Positions 58,620 through 64,000 of a DNA stretch of 64,000 nt are shown one piece after another; within the stretch, counting starts at the first letter, position 1, and each line of letters begins with the position of its first letter. The position numbers were made by a program, and so were the translations under genes. The notes under the pieces were generated by a model, which saw only the letters and a list, made by a program, of their open reading frames with translations, was not told the origin of the DNA and ran no database searches. The DNA is from Methylophaga thiooxydans DMS010 (GTDB lineage: Bacteria; Pseudomonadota; Gammaproteobacteria; Nitrosococcales; Methylophagaceae): positions 123,704 through 187,703 of the forward strand of contig NZ_GG657892.1 of NCBI RefSeq assembly GCF_000156355.1, given 5' to 3'.

Positions 58620-61600
58620 ATGAAAGACGAACTTTCTAACCAGTCATTAAGTTACCCTTGTGAATTCTCTTGTTTCTCTCCGAATATTTCTGGGAGCACT
58701 GTTACACGAGATACCATGATTAATACTATTGAATTGGCATATAGCAATGGTGAAAAGGCAATACTCATTTCTGGTGATGAAGGCATGGGGAAAACAGTAC
58801 TTCTCTCCCAGTTTCTTGAGAAAAACAAGAGCAAGAGTTTCTCACTTTTCTTAGATGTCACAAATAAACAATCGTACTTTGAGCAAAACTTAGTCCGTGA
58901 TATATACAGACAAGTACATTTCAAACTCAACGGCAAAGACTGTCATAACTTTGAAACGATAAATCAGGCAGATCTGATCTCTCTTTTCTATTCATTACAA
59001 GTGGCATTACAAAAATATCAAACAGAAGCATTTTTCATTGTAGATGGGTTGGATGATATTCCTCCTGAGGATGATTACATCGTTGAAAGTTTGATGTCAG
59101 TAATGCCTTTGAGTGATAAAAATATAAAATTTTTATTCTCTACGAAATCGAAGTCTCTTGAAAAATATCTCTCAAATGTGAATTTCAAGACAGTAGAAAT
59201 GATGCTGTATTCGCATCCGGAGGCTATGTCTGCGCTTCCAAAGCTATCAGCAACTGAAGTTGAAGAAGTACTGAGCGTTTACAGAGGTATCCCTGAAAGG
59301 ATTGAACAGGTCAGAAGATTAATCGAGAGTGGATTAACGGTCGAAGACGTTATAACTATTCATAGTGAAAGTAACGAGAGTCTTCTGAAGGCTGAATGGC
59401 AGTCTATAGGTGAGCTCGACCAGATTAAATCTGAAATATTGCCGTTAATTGCATTCAGTGAATGCTCACTATCATTAAGTGATCTGTCTGAAATAACAGG
59501 ACTTGAATCAGAAAAAATTATAGCAACCTTACAATCCATCACTTTTTTAGATTCTAGTAGTCCGGTAATTAAGTTCTTCTCTAATGCTATGAGAGACTTT
59601 GTAAGGAAACAGTTATCTAATGAAAAATCACAATCATTGAGAAAAATCATTGCCTATTGGTCAGCTCATCCAAATGATGCAAGTGCGATTACAGAAATAA
59701 CATCTCATAGTCACATTTTAGGTGACTACAGTTCGGTTGTAGAGCAATTATCAAACAGTAATATTCTGACAATTTTTAATGAAACAAATAGCGTAAACGG
59801 AGTTAGCAGACAAGTGAAGCATGGGCTCAACGCCGCTTCTGAGCTAAATTCTGAACTTGATGTTTTCCGGTTTGCACATGTCCACTCCTTCATGACAGGT
59901 ATGAAAACGTCGAGATTACTCGAGAGCGAACTACTGTGTCATTTAAATCAGAACGATTATGAGTCTGCACTCGGTCTGGCAATTGCTTCACGAGTCCTAG
60001 AAGAACGTCTGCATTTATTAGCAACAATAGCAACACACCAGAAACAAAAAAAGGACAGTGTTGACGAAGGTCTTAAAAAAAGGATTATGGAGGACTTCTC
60101 AAATATTAATTCAGAGTATCTGGGGGTTGATAGAACAATTGAGCTTGCTTCACGCTTATTTACGGCATTTCCAGAAGAGGCATTATCTTTGATAAATGGT
60201 GTCGATTCATTAGAACGAGGAGGTGGAAATAAAGCTGACTACGCATTTTTTAGATTTTCTTTGGAAGCTTTAAAAAATGCGTCTGGTGACGTTGATAAAA
60301 TCATACAAGGGATTGAAATTAAGGAGGATAAGAAGCGAAATGCGTTGAATATACTTGGGCTGTTCAAAAAGGGAACTCCTCCGGAGAAAATAATTTCTTC
60401 TCTCTCAGGGTTTGATAAGCCAGGCGATGCCATCTATGTGTTAAGAAGTTGGATCAATGCATTTCCAGAAAGTGATGGGATATACCTTTTGGTTAAAAAA
60501 TTAATTTCCCTAGTTATTTCGACTACAGACTATCATGCCAATGCATCTCTCTACGCGGATATTAGTACATCACTTAATCACATGAGAAAGCCTCAAGGGG
60601 TTGAAATACTGAATAAAATATCTCCAAGACTCGATGACCTAAAGTCGTTTGGACCTACTGTAGATTATGTGAGACTCCAGTGTAACATCTTAAAATTCGA
60701 GATAAAGCATGGTTTGTTAAAAAATAGAGACATAGAATTATATAAATTTATTTCAGAATGTATTGAGGATGCATCTATCAAGTTATCTTCTCTGACCTTG
60801 CTTTATGTTCAGTTTAACGAGTTACAAGAAAAGACAAATATCAACCTGAATACTGTTAAAGACCTTAAAGAAAATGTTTTTGAGCAAATAATTGGTAACA
60901 CTGCAGATCAATATACTGCTCTAAAAGATGCTCTGCTAAACGAGTTGCAGGTGTCTTATGACAATGCAATTTCTTGGGCAAAAAGACTAAACAATCAAAG
61001 AGCCATTGATAAGGCCATTGCAATGGTCATACATGAGGCTTGTGATTTGGAGGTTGAGCTTCAAATCAGCAAAGTTGAACAGCACATCAGAAATATAAAA
61101 GACAAAGATTACAAAGCCGATACTACTATACATTTGTTTGAACACCTTTCTGAGAGTGGTATTCAAATATCAAAAGCTGATTTTCATAGATTAGTTAAGT
61201 TAAGAAATAGAATCAAAGATCATCTATCTAATACCCAGATTAATTCTTGTTTGCTCGAAATTATGAAAAAAAGTTCTCTTCAACTCGCTGAGAAAAGAGC
61301 AACAATTATTACCTCACTGGAGGAGTCTTGGGATGGACTAGATGGTAACTGGCAAAAAATCGATGTCGCTTTTGATATTCACAACAAACTATTTAAGACG
61401 GAGCCTGAGGTTGCACTTTCTTATAAAGATAGAGCTATTGACTTAAGAACTTCAGAGAACGCTGTATCAGCTTCGGAAATGTATGCGCGTGCCTACTCTA
61501 TAGACCTTGCAATTCGTTCTTTATTTCAGCTATGTAAGTTCAACCTTCAATCTAATAAAGACTTAACGAACATAGTTGAACTCATATCAACTGTCCCAGG

Positions 61601-63524
61601 AAAAAATGTTCGTATTAGATTATTTTCAAGGCTGGCTTCTGCACTTCAACTTACAGATCACTTGAATGAGTTCCAACGGATTGTAGAGAGTTTTCTGCTT
61701 CCAGAAATTGATTCATTAGGCGATGGATATAGTCATGAGCTTTCTGTTGCTATTGTACTTTGCGGCCCCATTTTATTCTCATACAGTCAGGAAATATTTA
61801 CTAGAAAGTTGGATTACATCGCTCAAGATGTAGACCGCTATGACAAGGCTCTCTATCACACTCATAAGTACCTGATTACTAAAAACCTGATTCATGATCC
61901 ATATGAGCCCGTTAAGAAAAACAAATTTAAGTTATCGGCAGTAGATCTTGAGAAACATTTATTTGTTGTGAAGAAAATTCGAAAAGATACAATGGTTTAC
62001 GGTGTCTTGTGGGCAATTGTGAAAAGGATCTCGCTTGGCAAAAAAAACAATGAATTTAGCAAGCCTCAGTTATCAAATTTTGCTAGTGAACTAGATAACA
62101 TAATTGGTAGTGCGTTCATGAAAGATGGAGACATCCAACATGAGGGATACAAGATATGTTGTGAGGCGCTTAGACTTAGTATCCTTGGCGAAAAATCTAA
62201 AGTGATCTGGGGTAGGTTAACTGAGAGAGCTCGCCGAATACCTATTCACTCGGATAAAGTAATTGTACTTGGTGAAATCATCGAATTTATGCCGAGCTCT
62301 ATGGCAGACTTCAAAAAATCCCTGCTTGATGAGGCCGTAACAGTGGTTTACGGAGTAGTGAGCAACTTGGAGCAAATATCTAGGTTCGAATATTTAGCAC
62401 AGCAGGGCCAAGATTTAGATAAGTCCAGAGTGAAAAGATTCATCAAAGATGCTGTATTGTTATCTACATCAGAGGATACAAATGATTTTCATGAAAAAAG
62501 GTTAAGTCTAATTGACTCTGTTGACTCCATGGATAAGGAGTTTGCGAGTGGTTTATCAGCATTATTTGACGATGATCCAGCAAGAAAGAAAATCATTGAA
62601 AAGAATATTCAGCAAAAACAAAAAGAGAGGGAAACAAAAGATCAGTTTAGTATTTCAAGTGATGAAATCATAAAACATTCAACTTCTAGTAAATACCCCT
62701 CTCATATATGGGGGTTACTAGGGAAGATGAATGCGGCTAATCACATACCTGATAAAAAAGCTGATTACATCAAATATATCTACAGCATCTCTGATTACAA
62801 GCCTGTCGATGCATACCCTATGCTGAGTTATTACATCAATGCACTCAGCTTTACCACCTCAAACAAGCAGATGGTATCTTCAACATTTAGGCCAATTTTT
62901 GATGTGATTATTCAAGATAATCAATTATTCGCATCACTATTTGAAACACAAGCTAATATCCCGGCCAAACAGAGTCAAACTCAGTCACAAATTGTTTTCA
63001 GCCCAAATCAGTCTGAAGCTGTACTCGACTTTTTCTCTCAGTGGATCTCTAAAGATGAGAAAGAGGAGATACTAATTGTAGATCCATACTTCACCCATGA
63101 AGATCTTGACTTCGTCGGCACAGTCATAAGAAAAGATCCGAACTTCATGATACGCATCCTGACTAGTTACGCAAATATAAAGAAAATGACTAACAATACG
63201 GATGATGATGTGGCGGAGGTTATCAGAAAGTATTGGAATGAAAACATTATTTCTGACGTGATTCCTGACATAGACGTAACTTTCTGTGGACTCTCTAGTA
63301 TTGGAAACATCATGCCGATTCATGACAGGTGGTGGCTAGCAAGCACAAGTGGACTTCGATTAGGTGGTTCAATCAATGGGGTTATGGGTAAAAGAATCTC
63401 TGAAATTTCAGAAATGCAACATGATGAGGTCCTGAATGTCGAGGAAAAAATAAAAGGGTATGTTAATGCTACCCAGAGAATGCACAATGATGAAAGACTG
63501 AAGTATATGAGGGTTTCGATTTAG
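58620..63524 (+). CDS. giant STAND/NACHT-like NTPase with C-terminal PLD-like domain
   Basis: A 1634-residue protein with an unusual layout. Residues 20-270 form a P-loop NTPase: Walker A GDEGMGKT (52-59) and Walker B FFIVDGLDD (138-146), the D-G-L-D form common in STAND/NACHT ATPases, then a probable winged helix. Residues about 350-1440 are a long helical solenoid without clear repeats. Residues about 1465-1600 resemble a phospholipase D-like domain: IVDPYF (1487-1491 region), then IHDRWWL with His1568 and LRLGGSINGVMGKR. The HDR form replaces HKD lysine by arginine, so catalysis is uncertain. By analogy with Avs-type proteins, sensing would be by the solenoid and an effector at the other end. 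The start follows AAGGA. Confidence 0.78.
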   Translation: MKDELSNQSLSYPCEFSCFSPNISGSTVTRDTMINTIELAYSNGEKAILISGDEGMGKTVLLSQFLEKNKSKSFSLFLDVTNKQSYFEQNLVRDIYRQVHFKLNGKDCHNFETINQADLISLFYSLQVALQKYQTEAFFIVDGLDDIPPEDDYIVESLMSVMPLSDKNIKFLFSTKSKSLEKYLSNVNFKTVEMMLYSHPEAMSALPKLSATEVEEVLSVYRGIPERIEQVRRLIESGLTVEDVITIHSESNESLLKAEWQSIGELDQIKSEILPLIAFSECSLSLSDLSEITGLESEKIIATLQSITFLDSSSPVIKFFSNAMRDFVRKQLSNEKSQSLRKIIAYWSAHPNDASAITEITSHSHILGDYSSVVEQLSNSNILTIFNETNSVNGVSRQVKHGLNAASELNSELDVFRFAHVHSFMTGMKTSRLLESELLCHLNQNDYESALGLAIASRVLEERLHLLATIATHQKQKKDSVDEGLKKRIMEDFSNINSEYLGVDRTIELASRLFTAFPEEALSLINGVDSLERGGGNKADYAFFRFSLEALKNASGDVDKIIQGIEIKEDKKRNALNILGLFKKGTPPEKIISSLSGFDKPGDAIYVLRSWINAFPESDGIYLLVKKLISLVISTTDYHANASLYADISTSLNHMRKPQGVEILNKISPRLDDLKSFGPTVDYVRLQCNILKFEIKHGLLKNRDIELYKFISECIEDASIKLSSLTLLYVQFNELQEKTNINLNTVKDLKENVFEQIIGNTADQYTALKDALLNELQVSYDNAISWAKRLNNQRAIDKAIAMVIHEACDLEVELQISKVEQHIRNIKDKDYKADTTIHLFEHLSESGIQISKADFHRLVKLRNRIKDHLSNTQINSCLLEIMKKSSLQLAEKRATIITSLEESWDGLDGNWQKIDVAFDIHNKLFKTEPEVALSYKDRAIDLRTSENAVSASEMYARAYSIDLAIRSLFQLCKFNLQSNKDLTNIVELISTVPGKNVRIRLFSRLASALQLTDHLNEFQRIVESFLLPEIDSLGDGYSHELSVAIVLCGPILFSYSQEIFTRKLDYIAQDVDRYDKALYHTHKYLITKNLIHDPYEPVKKNKFKLSAVDLEKHLFVVKKIRKDTMVYGVLWAIVKRISLGKKNNEFSKPQLSNFASELDNIIGSAFMKDGDIQHEGYKICCEALRLSILGEKSKVIWGRLTERARRIPIHSDKVIVLGEIIEFMPSSMADFKKSLLDEAVTVVYGVVSNLEQISRFEYLAQQGQDLDKSRVKRFIKDAVLLSTSEDTNDFHEKRLSLIDSVDSMDKEFASGLSALFDDDPARKKIIEKNIQQKQKERETKDQFSISSDEIIKHSTSSKYPSHIWGLLGKMNAANHIPDKKADYIKYIYSISDYKPVDAYPMLSYYINALSFTTSNKQMVSSTFRPIFDVIIQDNQLFASLFETQANIPAKQSQTQSQIVFSPNQSEAVLDFFSQWISKDEKEEILIVDPYFTHEDLDFVGTVIRKDPNFMIRILTSYANIKKMTNNTDDDVAEVIRKYWNENIISDVIPDIDVTFCGLSSIGNIMPIHDRWWLASTSGLRLGGSINGVMGKRISEISEMQHDEVLNVEEKIKGYVNATQRMHNDERLKYMRVSI

Positions 63525-63653
63525 ACTTTAGTTTGCTTTAATTTCTTACAATAAACTTCTGCTAATTAACATGCCGAGAACAAAGTTCACCATGAGCTTT
63601 AAATAAACGCACTCAGACTACTTATAGTCTTTATGGTAAGGCTGCCATTCGTT

Positions 63654-63674
63654 AGGGCGTGGCGCTCTTTTTTT
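63654..63674 (+). terminator. rho-independent terminator after the STAND-like gene
   Basis: AGGGCG (63654-63659) and CGCTCT (63663-63668) pair with one G-T wobble around a 3-base loop and run into seven Ts. An additional small hairpin AGACTA/TAGTCT lies at 63615-63630. The large gene is therefore likely a separate transcript from the next gene. Confidence 0.7.
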
Positions 63675-63803
63675 GCGTTGCCTAGCTTTGAAAAATTACT
63701 CGAGTATCCTAACTTTCGTTATACCCACAAAACTTATACGTTCGAGTGAAATTTGCTAATATGCGGCTATTGATACGGATGAAAATTGAATTTTAGGGAT
63801 GAA

Positions 63804-64000
63804 ATGATAGTCGAGTACATCGAAAGTTTATTGTTAGGAACAACTGCAAGCTCTGTTTCCGAAATAGTTTGCATATCAATTTTCATATTTTTAGCTATAG
63901 GTCTAATTTCGCTAAGGCTTGGTACTGGACGCAACTTTGTTGCCTACACACCGGCACTACTAACCACCTTAGGTATTTTTGGAACATTTGTTGGCATTGT
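63804..64000 (+). CDS. ZorA/MotA-like membrane protein (partial, runs off the window)
   Basis: The frame from ATG 63804 (MIVEYIESLLLGTTASSVSE), preceded by TAGGGATGA, is open to the window edge for 65 codons. A membrane helix (about residues 19-38) is followed by NFVAYTPALLTTLGIFGTFVGI, the conserved opening of the MotA/TolQ/ExbB-type channel found in ZorA of Zorya antiphage systems and in related uncharacterised proteins. The distinguishing long cytosolic tail lies outside the window, so Zorya membership is likely but unproven. Confidence 0.65.
   Translation, partial: MIVEYIESLLLGTTASSVSEIVCISIFIFLAIGLISLRLGTGRNFVAYTPALLTTLGIFGTFVGI

Overview
The window looks like a chromosomal segment of a gammaproteobacterium. 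The left 21.4 kb has enterobacterial-type gene order (leuS-lptE-holA-proA-nadD, rsfS-rlmH, maf-rng-yhdP-tldD, glnA, glnL-glnG). A methanethiol oxidase operon with sulfide-oxidation genes further right points to a methylotrophic or DMS-degrading marine lineage such as Methylophaga. That genus assignment is inference; no rRNA is present.

Region 1 (1-21,484) is conserved core: leucyl-tRNA synthetase, LPS export lipoprotein, DNA polymerase delta, proline and NAD synthesis, ribosome silencing and 23S methylation, RNase G, the AsmA-like YhdP, TldD, a PP-loop thiolase-like protein with a TusA-like carrier, and the nitrogen-control block. Three NtrC-type 17-mers and a GG-N10-GC sigma-54 promoter precede glnA, and one NtrC-type site precedes glnL-glnG. 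The core ends at an initiator tRNA-fMet.

Region 2 (21,441-27,537) is a mobile module. A serine recombinase runs into the tRNA-fMet gene, so its last 14 codons are the antisense of the tRNA 3' half. Behind it lie two small ORFs, a perfect CRP-like palindrome, a divergent tyrosine recombinase, a strongly structured 180-bp intergenic element, a Lon-like AAA+ ATPase, a single-motif LAGLIDADG protein and an XRE regulator with a pair of matching 17-bp palindromes.

Region 3 (27,538-46,671) is a sulfur module: DMT transporter, ECF sigma factor, SulP permease, SQOR-type sulfide:quinone reductase, persulfide dioxygenase-rhodanese fusion, TlpA-like thioredoxin, a one-piece SCO-MauG fusion, and MtoX. 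Two CysB-like LysR regulators bracket a second group: OsmC, lipoyl-dihydrolipoamide dehydrogenase, MBL hydrolase, FadL porin and MFS carrier. The inferred flow is methanethiol to formaldehyde, H2O2 and sulfide (MtoX), sulfide to persulfide (SQR), persulfide to sulfite (PDO), then anion movement by SulP.

Region 4 (47,134-53,970) is a CzcICBA-type divalent-metal efflux operon and an Rnk-like factor.

Region 5 (54,000-64,000) is accessory DNA full of decay: an IS3 transposase remnant, a DEDDh exonuclease, a broken small gene, a metallophosphoesterase, a 430-bp array of GC-boxed repeats, and an epimerase pseudogene. It then holds a 1634-residue protein with an N-terminal STAND/NACHT-like P-loop NTPase and a C-terminal phospholipase D-like domain. 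The window ends inside a ZorA/MotA-like membrane protein. This right end is the best candidate for an undescribed system, plausibly antiphage defence.
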